Assembly: GCA_032716605.1 (NCBI GenBank)
Contig: CM064495.1
Span: 26,195,760-26,259,759 of the forward strand
Length of the DNA stretch: 64,000 nt
DNA from: Paralithodes platypus
Taxonomy: Eukaryota > Arthropoda > Malacostraca > Decapoda > Lithodidae
Reading direction: 5' to 3'
In this document: piece by piece, positions 1 to 9,563 of the stretch
Layout: every line of letters starts with the position of its first letter
Position numbering within the stretch: the stretch's first letter is position 1
The notes under the pieces: generated by a model
What the model was told of the DNA's origin: nothing
The model's database searches: none
Seen by the model: only the letters and a program-made list of their open reading frames with translations
Position numbers and translations under genes: made by a program

Positions 1-183
1 AGAATTAAAAAAAAACATGTTTATATCTCACTGACTTACAAAGATATAAGAATTTAAAAAAACATGTAATAATATCTTGATTAAATATATCTCGCCGACT
101 TACAAAGATATAAGAATTTAAAAAAAAAAAAAAACATGTTTATATCTCACTGACTTACAAAGATATAAGAATTTAAAAACATG
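1..183. repeat. AT-rich short tandem repeat
   Basis: Three imperfect copies of an AT-rich unit contain the phrase GACTTACAAAGATATAAGAA, beginning near 33, 97 and 152, so the spacing is about 55-64 bp. Each copy is followed by an A-run and ACATGT. No coding potential is seen. Confidence 0.8.
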
Positions 184-1425
184 TACAAAGTTACATAAAG
201 GATCGCCAAATAACACTCGTGGCCGAGTAGGCCTACCCTTACGAGTGCAAAGACCATGGCGTTGTTGAGAATTCTTAAGTCCCCGGGTACCCTAGACCTT
301 ATCTCAACAAGGCCCGGGTACCAATACTGCCGGTAAAAGACAGACCCGGGTACCTTTATGGCGAATGATATTATAATACCAGAACAAGTACTGTATATCA
401 AAAACAGTCCCGGGTACAATTAGGCTACGGCCGGTTACTCTGGAGACTGTTAAAACTAAGACAGACCCGGGTACCAATACTCCCGGGTGGTATTATAATC
501 CATATAAAATATAAAGACAGCCCCGTGTAGTAATAGGCCATAGCCGGTTACTCTGGAGGCTGTTAAGACGATGACAGACCCGGGTACCAATATTCCCGGG
601 TGATATCATAATGCCAGGCCCGGGCACCAGTAGGCCATTTACCGGGTACTCTAGGCCTTACCTAAACAATATAAAGACAAGTACCAATATTCCCGGGTGG
701 CATCATAATGCCAGAAAACAAATATAATGACAGCCCCGGGTACAATCAGGCTATCGCCGGTCACTCTGGACGATGACAGACCCGGGCACAAGTAGGCTAT
801 GGCCGACTATACTGGACGATGACAGACCCGGGTACCAATATCCCCGGGTGGTATCATAATGCCAAAACATCCCGGATACAAGTAGACCATTGCCGGTCAC
901 TCTAGACGATGTCAGACCCGGGTAACATGCTCCCGGGTAGTAGCATACCATAATAAGACCCGGGCACCAGTAAGCCAGTCTACCGGGTACTCTGGCGACT
1001 GTTGAGACGATGGCTTATTCTACAATATTTTCTTTTGAAAGCCCCGGGTACCCTAGACCTTGTCTAAACAATTATACAGTCAGGCCCAGGTAACAATAAT
1101 TGACGGGTGATATTACAATGCCGGGTACCATGACATGGTTCATAGTTTCACAATGACAGGCCCGGGTACCGAAAAAATTGAGACCACCATATGGGTGCTG
1201 TGTTACTCAAAGCCGTGTCATACTATGACAAGAACAAGTCCGGGTACCAGTAAGAGAAACAGATATTATTTTACCGGGTACCCTAAGCTTTGTCATACTT
1301 TAATAAAGACAAACCAGGGTTCCAATAATGGAATCAAATGGAAATTACTGCAGGGTACTCTAGGCTTGGTCACATTATAATAAGGATGTCATACCATATT
1401 AGAGACAGGCCCGGGTACCAGTAAC
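184..1425. repeat. Diverged minisatellite rich in CCCGGGTACC
   Basis: About 1.2 kb is built from recurring phrases: a CCCGGGTACC core, GACAGACCCGGGTACCAATA, a TTCCCGGGTGG-type phrase with ATCATAATGCCAG, and a GGCCATxGCCGGTxACTCTGG phrase. Cores recur every 40-100 bp in one orientation and decay to the right, past about 1300. Small open frames here follow the repeat period and I do not treat them as genes. Confidence 0.8.
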
Positions 1426-1909
1426 TAATATAACTATCGGATTTACGATAGAAACGAGAGCTTAAATAAGTACTTCTATCTAATTAGTTTATTTAAAGTA
1501 AACAATACAAGGCTAGATCCTAATTTTGCCCAAGTTAAGTAGGCCTAATAAGTACTATTTCCATCTCTCTATGCAAAATTGACTCCTTGGTATGATTCAC
1601 AGGCTCAGGTAATGCGCTGCATTACCAGAGAAGAATCTGGACATCAATCAGAACATTCCCTCCCGGCCAAGTGATAACCACAGAAGGAGATGAACAGTAT
1701 TCCAGATTTCAAGGCCATGGTAGACCTAACCATCTCACCTGTTACTCCCTTCACTCGGCTAACAAAACCGTAATCTTTAAGGTGAGTTCACTGGGAAAAA
1801 CTCTAGAAGTTTCCGGCTCACCTACTAAGTATATTCTCACTAATTACATAATTTTAATTAATTTCCAGGAAACAAGTACAAGTTTTCTTTCCCTTTCTAA
1901 AAGGCTATA
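1426..1909. repeat. Dispersed repeat X, copy 1
   Basis: The segment around 1480-1690 matches 9490-9561 joined to 12264-12430. Shared phrases include GTTTATTTAAA, CTAGATCCTA, TTTTGCC, TTGACTCCTTGGTAT, CACAGGCTCAGG and GCATTACCAGAGAAGA. In this copy the sequence runs uninterrupted through AAGTAGGCCTAATAA. The other copy carries Tigger-2 at that TA. The nature of the repeat is unknown and no coding frame is visible. Its right end abuts Tigger-1. Confidence 0.7.
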
Positions 1910-2353
1910 CAGTAAACCTTCGCTAACTCGGACTCTTTTTACTCGGAAACCCGCACTTCTCGGAATGGCATAGGCCTCTCGGAAATGTCCCTGTATATCT
2001 CGGTAAAATTCCGAGATATCCGATGTGTATCCGAGGGACCAAAGTGGCTTGTCGGACAGGTGGCCATATATCTCGGAAATTCCGAGATATAAGGGTAAAA
2101 TTCCGAGGGCCCAAGTGGTCTGTCGGACCGGTCACCTCACAACTCGGAACATATCAGAAAATTCCGAGATATCCGTGGCATCATCCCCAAGCCGCGGACA
2201 CCCTCACGCGGCGCGTCTCCATAACAACCACTGCCCCCGCATGCACCCCCCACCCCGTATCCTCCATCCCACCCCCCCCTTTGTTTACCCTGACTCATCC
2301 TCGTCAGTCCTCTTGTTTCTCTCGTGCGCACCGTACTGTATTCGTCAGCCATT

Positions 2354-2943
2354 ATGCCTCCCAAGGCTAAAGTGAAGCGTAAAGTGACATCCGTATCTCT
2401 GGAGACGAAGCTGCAGATGCTCAAGGACTTGGATGGCGGTATAAGAGCCAAAGCCTTACAAGAGAAGCATGGGCTTGGGAAGTCTACTGTCTACGATTTC
2501 ATCCGTGACAAGGAAAAGATCCGACAGCATGGCGCCGCCCTTCTTCATGGCCCAGCCTCTTCCAAGATATTCAGGAAAGCCAAGTTGCCCTTCCCAGATA
2601 TCGACGCAGCAGTCATCAAGTGCGTGCAGAAGGTGTGCCAGTTCGAGGGATAGATATACAGCATGCCGCAGAGAGACTTGCTGGCCATCTTAATCACTCC
2701 GATTTCAAGTGTAGTGAAGGTTGGCTGTGGCGATTTAGGAAGCGCCATGGCCTGTCTAACAGGAGTGTTTGTGGCGAGATCCTGCGTGCCGACACAGCTG
2801 CGATCGGTCCTTTCACTGAACATCTTAAGAAAATTATGACCGATGAACATTTGCAGTTATTCCAGGTCTATAACGGAGACGAAACAGGACTGTACTGGCG
2901 GACCCTTCCTACTAAGACCCAGGCGTACCAGGAGTTAACATAG
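2354..2943 (+). pseudogene. Tigger-1 transposase, N-terminal piece (DNA-binding domains and start of DDE core)
   Basis: Translation starts at MPPKAKVKRKVTSVSLETK. The first ~100 residues form a CENP-B/pogo N-terminal helix-turn-helix (LETKLQMLKDLDGG...STVYDFIRDK). The frame is lost near 2640. The next frame, from about 2642 to 2943, gives the second CENP-B-type HTH (SEGWLWRFRKRHGLSNRSV) and the first catalytic block YNGDETGLYWRTLPTK, whose Asp is the first D of the DDE/D triad. The protein breaks off after TQAYQE, where the LINE begins. The role is cut-and-paste transposition in the nucleus, inferred from family. CENP-B homology alone could suggest a domesticated host gene, but the flanking inverted repeats and the decay argue against that. 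Confidence 0.85.
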
Positions 2944-2945
2944 AC

Positions 2946-5860
2946 TCCTGGACATTTACCTAATTGTAGTTTACAGGAGTTGAGCTAAGCTCGTGTTGTC
3001 CCGTCTCTCAGTCTACTTTTTATCCAATTTTTTCTTGAAAATATGGATGTTCCTTGCCCCTACCACCTCCTCCTCCAGCCCATTCCATTTGTCAATACAT
3101 CTATAGGGGAAGCTAAACTTCCTGATATCGTTCTTGCAGGTAGGTCTTTTTACTTTGTAGCTGTGGCCTCTAGTTATTCCTGTATCCATAATTAATATAT
3201 CCTCCCTATCCAGCCTCTCCAGCCCCCGGGCACATTTGTACATCATTATCATGTCTCCCCTCTCTCTCCTCTCTTTAGACTCGGTAGATTTAATTTGTCT
3301 AGCCTCCCTTCATATGGCAGTTCTCTGAGACTTGGAACCAATCTAGTGACTGCTCTCTGGATTCTTTCTAACTTGTGAATATGCTTCTTTAGATGCGGGG
3401 ACCACACCACTGCTGCATACTCCAATCTTGGTCTAATCATACTCTTCATAATTTTCGCTACCATGGTCTCATCCAAGTAGTTCAGAGCAACTTTCATATT
3501 CCCGGCTATTGCATACATTCCGCTAAAGAGCTTGTTAATATGTTTCTCTGGCGACAAATTATCTTGTATAATCAACCCTAAATCTTTTTATTTTTTGGCC
3601 TTGCTAATTATATTATCTCCCATCCTGTACTCCCAATTTGGTCTATTCACACTTCTTCCCATATTTAACACATGGCATTTACTTATATTAAATTTCATTT
3701 TCCACTTGGTGCTCCATTCGTATATTTTATCTAAATCCCCTTGCAGCTCCTCACAACTACTTTTATTTGTTATTTGTCTCATAATTTTTACGTCATCTGC
3801 AAACATTGACATGTAAGAGTTTATGCCTATCGGCAGGTCATTCACGTACATAAGGAACATGAGAGGTGCCAACACAGATCCCTGCGGCACACCACTCTCA
3901 ACTTTCCGCCACGATGAGTAAGTTCCTCTAATGTTGGTCCTCATTTCCCTATCTGTTAAATAGCTCTCCATCCATTTCAGCAAACTCCCCCTGACACATC
4001 CTAGCGTCTCAAGCTTAGATAACAATCTCTTATGTGGTACCTTATCGAATGCTTTGGAAAGGTCTAAGTAGACGCAGTCCACCCATCCGCCTCTTTCTTG
4101 GAGTACATCTATCACCCTACTGTAATAACATAGCAAACTGGTAACACAAGATGTCCCTTCTCTGAATCCAAATTGCTTTGGGGTTATTATCTTCTTTCTC
4201 TCCAACATTTTCATCCATCTCTTCCTAATTAGCTTTTCACAAATCTTGCATACAATACTAGTAAGTGAAACTGGTCTATAGTTTAGAGGGTCCTCAGGGT
4301 TTCCATTCTTGTATATCGGAATGATATTAGCTCTTTTCCATTCAACAGGAACCTGTCCTTTATCTAAGGAAGCTTGAATTATGTCCCTCACTGGCTCCAC
4401 TAATTGCTCTGCACACTCCTTTAAAACCCAGGCAGACACTTCATCTGGTCCCATAGCTTTCCTTACTTCAAGTCCTCTCATCGCAGATAACAGCTCATCT
4501 CTAGTTATTTCAATCTTACTAAGACCACTCTCCAGTACTCCCGCCTGTGGTTCGTCAAAACCTTCCTCTCTAGTAAAAACTGACCCCAATTTGTTATTCA
4601 TTACCTCACACATGTCCGATACATTTTCATACGTCCTAGCATCAACTCTTAATTTAGTAATTTGTTTCTTTACCTTCAACTTACTGTTTATATATTTATA
4701 AAATAATCTAGGGTCACTTTCACATTTATTTACTATGTTCTTCTCATAGTTCATTTTAACTTGCCTAATTATGTTAACATATCTATTCCTCTCCTGTTTA
4801 TATTTATTCCGATTACTCTCAGTGTTCCTTCTTCTTAATCTAGCCCAAGCTGCATCACGCCTACCCAAAGCTCTTTTGCATTTCAAATTAAACCAATCTT
4901 TCTGCTTAGTAAAATTTCCAGTTTTATATCTTGGGACAAACATATTGGTTCCTACTCTATAAATTTCGAGGAATCTACTATATTTACCTTGTACGTCCCG
5001 TTCCTTCAAAATAAGATCCCAATCTACTCCCTCTAAATATCTTTTCAAGGATACATAATCAGCTTTACTATAATTTAATCTGTCATTTATGTAGCTATTG
5101 TCTAATCTATTGGCATTACTCGAGGTCAACTTCCATTTTAGTAATAGGTGATCACTTTTACCTACAGGACATAGATAGTTTATATCACTAATTTCGTGAG
5201 GATCTTTTGTAAAAATCAGATCGAGTTTAGAAGGTTCGTTATTACCCCTCATTCTTGTATTTTCCTTCACATGTTGTGCAAGTACATTTTCCGTAACCAA
5301 TTCCACTAGCCGACTTCCCCAAGATCTCTGATTTGGCCCTGCATCTCCCGATTCCCAATCAACCTCACTACAGTTGAAATCTCCTACCAAGATCAATCGA
5401 TTCTTCCTTAAAAGCAATCTTCTCAACGACTGAATCATATCCTCTACCATCTCCTCAAACTCCAACTCCCTCCATGCTCTGGTCTTTGGTGGCATGTAAG
5501 CTACTGCTATGTCTAGCTTTTTTCCTTCTATATCATTGAGTTCAACTGCCATTATTTCTGCCTTGTCATTATTTAACTCCACGTGCTTTGCTGTCATAGG
5601 GTTCTTAACTAATACTGCCACTCCACCTCCCCCTTTACCCTTTCTATCATTTCTCCATATATTATATCCTTCACTAAACACTATGTTGCTGTCAAAGTCC
5701 TGGTTCAGCTTTGTCTCTGTCAAACAGACTATCTGTGGTTGATCTTTTCTTAATATATTATCTAACTCTACCTTTTTACTGTTTATTCCATCTATATTAG
5801 TGTAGTAGCACAGTATATTTGAATACACCTCCTTGTTTCTCTTCCCTCTCTGCCTCCTAC
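2946..5860 (-). mobile_element. CR1-like LINE (L1) inserted in Tigger-1
   Basis: This minus-strand non-LTR retrotransposon holds an endonuclease-RT frame (5828 down to 3013). It separates TQAYQE from KERISVLCC of the surrounding Tigger transposase, so about ten transposase residues are missing or unresolved at the junction. The left boundary is accurate to about 20 bp. I could not identify a target duplication or a classic CR1 3' octamer repeat. No ORF1 (gag-like) gene is present, so the copy is 5' truncated just upstream of the endonuclease. Confidence 0.85.
3013..5828 (-). pseudogene. CR1-like ORF2: AP-endonuclease plus reverse transcriptase
   Basis: The first 746 codons (5828 to 3588) are open. 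The EEP endonuclease lies at about residues 1-235 (CLTETKLNQ, ILVGDFNCSEVDW, PVGKSDHLLLKW). The reverse transcriptase follows (AMGPDEVSAWVLKECAE, NYRPVSLTS, LDLSKAFDKVPHKRL, SGVPQGSVLAPLMF, catalytic FADDVKIM). A TAA at 3588-3590 interrupts the same frame inside KAKK/KDLGLIIQD, and a frameshift near 3255-3275 precedes the last part (MYKCARG... TRGHSYKVKR... FSFPYRCIDKWNGL). The tail arrangement TRGH...R...WN.L is characteristic of CR1-clade C-termini. One nonsense codon and one frameshift are the only lesions seen, so this is a comparatively young copy. Confidence 0.85.
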
Positions 5861-5970
5861 TGTCAAGGAGCGCATTTCTGTGTTATGTTGCACCAACGCT
5901 GATGGGAGTCACCGCCTCACACCTACTATTGTTGGGAAATCACAGAAACCAAGAATCTTAAAGGATATAA
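5861..5970 (+). pseudogene. Tigger-1 transposase, DDE core fragment
   Basis: The + strand resumes the transposase as KERISVLCCTNADGSH, then a segment ending KSQKPRILKDI. This is the stretch between the first and second catalytic Asp in pogo-type transposases. It is interrupted at 5967-5970 by a TTAA-type insertion and continues at 6597 with the motif QLPVDYYGAKSAW. Confidence 0.85.
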
Positions 5971-6592
5971 CCTCTGAAGTGCGCATGGGGGTAATGAACA
6001 CCTCTGCCTGTGCGCATGTATTTGAGCTGTTTCCATCACTAAAATATTTATTTTACCATAAATAGCATTAATACTTATCCATATGCACCTATTATAGGTT
6101 GATTATAAAGGTATTAACCTGTTACAACAATAAAACAAGTGAAAACAGCGTTTGGATGGTCAAAATCGGCGATACAGGCCGGGAGTTACATAATGTATGG
6201 CTGAGGCAAGCTCCTCTCCCGCCAATTTTCCCCAAGGCTGGAGAGACACTGTTGATCGATACTCTCTCTCTCTCTCTTGTACTCGCTTGCTAACAGTGAT
6301 GACAATGCCCTGCTTGCAACTCGCTAATGTTAGCACGAAAATATACCACAGAATAAGGGAATAACAGGGAAAATAGGTGATAACTGAAGGAGGGGAGGAA
6401 TGTGGGGAAGGAGGGGAGGTAGAGGAGTTATATTTTGCATGGCCCAGGGGCAAAAAAAAAAAAAATAAATAAATAAAAAAAAAAAAAAAAAAAAAATCGG
6501 TTTTAAATAGATTTTTTTTTCCCCCCTGACTCTTAAGAGTCTTCCCGCAGTCCGCCGGGGGAACTCTTAAGAGTCTTCCCGCAGTTCCCGGG
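5971..6592. mobile_element. TTAA-flanked non-autonomous element, family Q, copy 1
   Basis: The insert is about 622 bp. It begins CCTCTGAAGTGCGCATGG and ends GCAGTTCCCGGG, followed by TTAA (6593-6596). The left flank is ATAA (5967-5970), presumably a mutated TTAA. A near-identical copy lies at 43486-44090 with TTAA on both sides. Precise TTAA duplication is the hallmark of piggyBac transposition. Near the right end are two palindromes, GACTCTTAAGAGTC (6528-6541) and ACTCTTAAGAGT (6563-6574). Near the left end TGCGCA occurs twice. Internal simple sequence includes a TCTC run (~6262) and an A-run (~6452-6496). There is no gene inside. Confidence 0.85.
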
Positions 6593-6596
6593 TTAA

Positions 6597-7064
6597 TGAA
6601 GACCAACCAGTTGCCTGTGGATTATTATGGGGCCAAGAGTGCTTGGTTCAACCAGCGCATCACAGAGGAGGTGTTTCATGCACGTTTTGTGCCTTCAGTG
6701 CGATCTTTCCAGCATAGGATCTATGGTATCCCTCCTGACGATTGCATTGCAATCCTCCTGCTGGATAACGCACCTGCACACCCGTGTACCTCTAAGTTGG
6801 AGAGCTCGAATGATAAAATAAAAACTATGTATTTGCCCCCTAACACAACCAGTGTTATCCAGCCCATGGACCAGGGTATCATCGAGAGTTGTAAGAGGCG
6901 ATACAAGAGGAAATTCCTAGAACAGTGTCTTGTGATCGTTGAGGATGGGATGGACGAGGAGGACTACGTGGACGAACGAGGCAAGAAAACACTTCACAAT
7001 TTAAAGAAGTACACCCTCCGTGATTGTATCTACAACTGGGCCGAAGCTTGGAAAGAAGTCCCAT
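6597..7064 (+). pseudogene. Tigger-1 transposase, second and third catalytic Asp
   Basis: The frame covers QLPVDYYGAKSAWFNQR, then LLLDNAPAHPC (second catalytic Asp) and TSVIQPMDQGIIESCKRRY (third Asp), and ends in YNWAEAWKEVPF. These are canonical pogo/Tigger DDE/D blocks and all key acidic residues are present. The reading frame is broken at TTAA (7065-7068) by a second TTAA-flanked insert. Across that insert the frame continues as TLKNGWCKLL. Confidence 0.9.
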
Positions 7065-7068
7065 TTAA

Positions 7069-7678
7069 CCTATAAACGGCGAGCAGGGGGTATTGAACTT
7101 GATGCCCCTGGGCGAGAATATTAGGCTCCATTCATGCCTATAATCGTCATTTTACGATAAATATCGTTATTACTTATTCATATGCGCCTATTTTACCTTC
7201 ACTATGAAGATAGTAACCTGTAACAACAATAAAACAAGTGGAAATATAATTTTTCTGGTCAAAATCGCGAATATACATGGAGCAGCCCATTCATGAATTA
7301 TGGAGCAAATTGAGGCAACCCCTCCCTTCACGAGGCCTCAAGCCTGACTGAGCTTACTCATCCACACTCTTGCTTGTGTAACACACCCGCTAGGCACATA
7401 AGCACATCCTCCACACATTTTGCTAATGTTAGCACAAAAATATACCAACGAATTAGGGAATAACAGGAAAAATAGGTGATAATTGAAGGGGGGAGGGGAA
7501 AGGAGGGAAGGAGGGGATGTGGAGGAGTGATATGAGGTATAGGGAAAAAAAAACAAAAAAAGAATTGTTTAGTGCTACTGGGGCCGTTTAAAATGTTTTT
7601 TTTTTAGGCCTTCCCTCTTAAGAGCTTTGCTGCCCTCGCCCAGTAAAACTTCTTATGAGCTTTCTCGCCGTTGCCGGG
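7069..7678. mobile_element. TTAA-flanked non-autonomous element, family Q, diverged copy
   Basis: This 610-bp insert lies between TTAA at 7065-7068 and TTAA at 7679-7682. The ends are inverted repeats: TTAACC then AACGGCGAG on the left, CTCGCCGTTGCCGGGTTAA on the right. The interior resembles copy 1 (TACCAxxAATAGC-type and GGTGATAA.TGAAGG phrases). Two related modules near the right end are CCTCTTAAGAGC (7614-7625) and ACTTCTTATGAG (7648-7659). There is no gene inside. Confidence 0.85.
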
Positions 7679-8370
7679 TTAACACTCTGAAGAATGGATG
7701 GTGTAAGCTGCTTGATATCCCCAAAACCAACGATAATGGCTTCATTGGGTTCGAGGCAGGGGATTTTCGCAACCTACTTCAGCAGGCCAACCAGGGTGAC
7801 CTTCCAGAGGCGGAGGTGGAGGACTGGATACAGCAAGATGTCGATCTACCAGGCCATTAACACAGGACTGATGAAAAAATTGCTGCAGAGGTGCTCGGTG
7901 GCACTGTAGCGGAGGAGCCAGACGAAGACGAAGACGCAGCAGAAACTGGTGAGGCAAAGGTCAGCCTAGCCAGTGTCCTGGATTCATTTGATACCATTCT
8001 TAAGTACCTGCCGCAAGAAATGGATGAGAAGTTAACTTTTCTCTACGAGCCCCTTCGAAGTGGCCGCTTTACTGTGCAGAAGGCCTACCTGGACAGCAAG
8101 AAGCAACGCAAGATTAGTTCCTTCTTCACTCCAACGCCAATATCAACCAGACCTCGAACCTCCTCTGCTGCTAGTTCAGTCTCAGTTGCATCAACCTCCT
8201 CCCTTGCATCGACCTCCCTCAGTACAGCTGACACGATCCCATGGTCAGATCTATCCATGGACCTAGATATCTGTACAGGTAGTGACATTGACGATGTGAT
8301 GGTATTGCCTGAGGCTAAGGGTAAAGGTCCTATGAGCGGTAAGGGACATGGTCCGAAGAAAAGTGGGGGT

Positions 8371-8800
8371 GTGGAGAACAGTGAGGTGGCGAAGAACAGT
8401 GTGATGGAGAAGGACAGTGAGGTGGAGAAGGGGAGTGAGGTTGAGAAGGACAGTGAGGTGGAAGAGAACAGTGCAATGGAGAAGGACAGTGAGATGGAGA
8501 AGAACAGTGAGATGGAGAAGGGAAGTGAGGTGGAGAAGGAAAGTGAGGTGGAGAAGGAAAGTGAGATGGAAGAGAACAGTGCAATGGAGCAGAACAGTGA
8601 GGTGGAGAAGGACAGTGAGGTGGAGAAGGACAGTGAGATGGAGAAGGACAGTGAGATGGAGAAGGGGAGTGAGGTGGAGAAGGAAAGTGAGATGGAAGAG
8701 AACAGTGCAATGGAGCAGAACAGTGAGGTGGAGAAGGGGAGTGAGGTGGAGAAGGACAGTGAGATGGAGGACAGTGAGATGGAGAAGGGGAGTGAAGTGT
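8371..8800 (+). repeat. 18-bp coding minisatellite, purine-rich
   Basis: Tandem variants of GTGGAGAAGGACAGTGAG run in frame with the transposase C-terminus. The + strand is almost pure purine plus T. Because the unit is a multiple of three, all frames stay open on both strands, which creates long spurious minus-strand frames here. Confidence 0.9.
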
Positions 8801-8850
8801 GGGGATGGGAGAGAGGGGAGGGGGGAGGGGGGAGGGGGGAGGGGGGAAAA
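8801..8850 (+). other. G-run tract with G-quadruplex potential
   Basis: Directly after the minisatellite come five or more runs of four to seven G separated by single A residues (from about 8812). Such spacing is permissive for G-quadruplex or triplex DNA. It is a by-product of the same purine-rich expansion, and its function is unknown. Confidence 0.7.
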
Positions 8851-9179
8851 GACAATCAAGGAATAACAATCAGCAAGGAATAACCATAAAAAACTACAGC
8901 AAGACTACATACAAACCTACAGTACACATCACAGGGGAAGGAGTGAAGAAGGGACCCGTTTCCAGTCTTTCTTATGGGAAGGTGAGTGTTCCTGATCAGT
9001 ACATTACAGTATAGTACACTGTGCTATACAGTAATGTACTGTTCACTAAAAATATTGTACTGTTGTACTCCCTTTATACTACCACATGTATATACCTGTA
9101 TATTTACCTGTACAGTACATTAACATATATTATGTCTGCCGTATACCTGTACAGTACTGTAATTAATCTTGAGTTTACG

Positions 9180-9420
9180 TTGTTAGTGATAGGGTAGTCT
9201 CCGTTTTCTCTGGTGGCTTGGACTCCCTCTTCTAATTCGGAATTTTTCCTCTCTTAAGTCGGACAGTATCCGTTTTCTCTGGTGGCTCGGACTCCCTCTT
9301 CTAACTCGGAACTTTCCCTCTCTTAAGTCGGACACTAAGTCGGACTTCGGACATCTCGGAAAATCGGACTTCTCGGAAGTGGCCTCCCCCCAATTAGTCA
9401 GAGTTAGCGAGGGTTTACTG
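9180..9420. repeat. Tigger-1 right subterminal repeats and terminal inverted repeat
   Basis: A phrase of about 75 bp (CCGTTTTCTCTGGTGGCT, then GGACTCCCTCTTCTAA and CTCTCTTAAGTCGGACA) occurs twice in tandem (about 9200-9270 and 9271-9335). CTCGGA motifs and the inverted terminus follow. The left end (1925-2150) has an analogous duplicated CTCGGAAATTCCGAGATAT structure. Repeated subterminal motifs probably bind the transposase. Confidence 0.75.
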
Positions 9421-9422
9421 TA

Positions 9423-9561
9423 CCTGACTAAAAAAATTACCAAGTAATTATATCCAGTGATACCGGGTAATAATTCACTAGGCTATTTCTTACATAAAAG
9501 GCAAAAGCAGTTTATTTAAAATAAAGGATAGATGACTAGATCCTATTTTGCCAAATCTAAG
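9423..9561. repeat. Dispersed repeat X, copy 2, left half
   Basis: The sequence matches copy 1 around 1485-1545 (TTTATTTAAA..., GACTAGATCCTA, TTTTGCC, AAGTA). It ends at the TA target (9562-9563) of Tigger-2 and resumes at 12264. Confidence 0.7.
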
Positions 9562-9563
9562 TA

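Larger units (their letters stand above)
7683..8883 (+). pseudogene. Tigger-1 transposase, C-terminal part with repetitive acidic tail
   Basis: The sequence reads TLKNGWCKLLDIPKTNDN, then a segment ending at a TAA (7858-7860), and resumes in another frame at about 7891 (a frameshift). The later frame holds SVLDSFDTILKYLPQEMDEK and KKQRKISSFFTPTP. QRKISSFF fits the PCNA-interacting PIP-box pattern QxxIxxFF. Pogo transposases are known to bind PCNA, so this is a credible functional motif. From about 8371 the protein becomes about 24 repeats of a six-residue unit such as EVEKDS, encoded by an 18-bp minisatellite, and ends at 8883. The repeat tail looks like late minisatellite expansion. Confidence 0.8.
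1910..9420 (+). mobile_element. Tigger-1, pogo/Tigger-type DNA transposon, interrupted
   Basis: The left end reads CAGTAAACCTTCGCTAACTC. The right end is its inverted complement, ending GCGAGGGTTTACTG, and TA flanks both sides (1908-1909, 9421-9422). TA duplication with CAG...CTG ends is typical of the pogo/Tigger branch of Tc1/mariner. Subterminal CTCGGAC-type motifs are repeated at both ends. Inside is a transposase in pieces on the + strand. A CR1-like LINE (about 2946-5860) and two TTAA-flanked elements (5971-6592, 7069-7678) interrupt it. Removing the insertions leaves about 3.4 kb. The gene carries frameshifts and is inactive. Confidence 0.9.

Noticed and set aside
2354..2943. Host CENP-B-like gene
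   Set aside because: The CENP-B-type domains belong to a Tigger transposase with terminal inverted repeats, TA duplication and decay.
8085..8869. Long minus-strand and alternate-frame ORFs (Ser/Phe, Leu/His or Arg/Trp repeats)
   Set aside because: They are the other frames of an 18-bp minisatellite whose period is a multiple of three. They show no domain and only low complexity.
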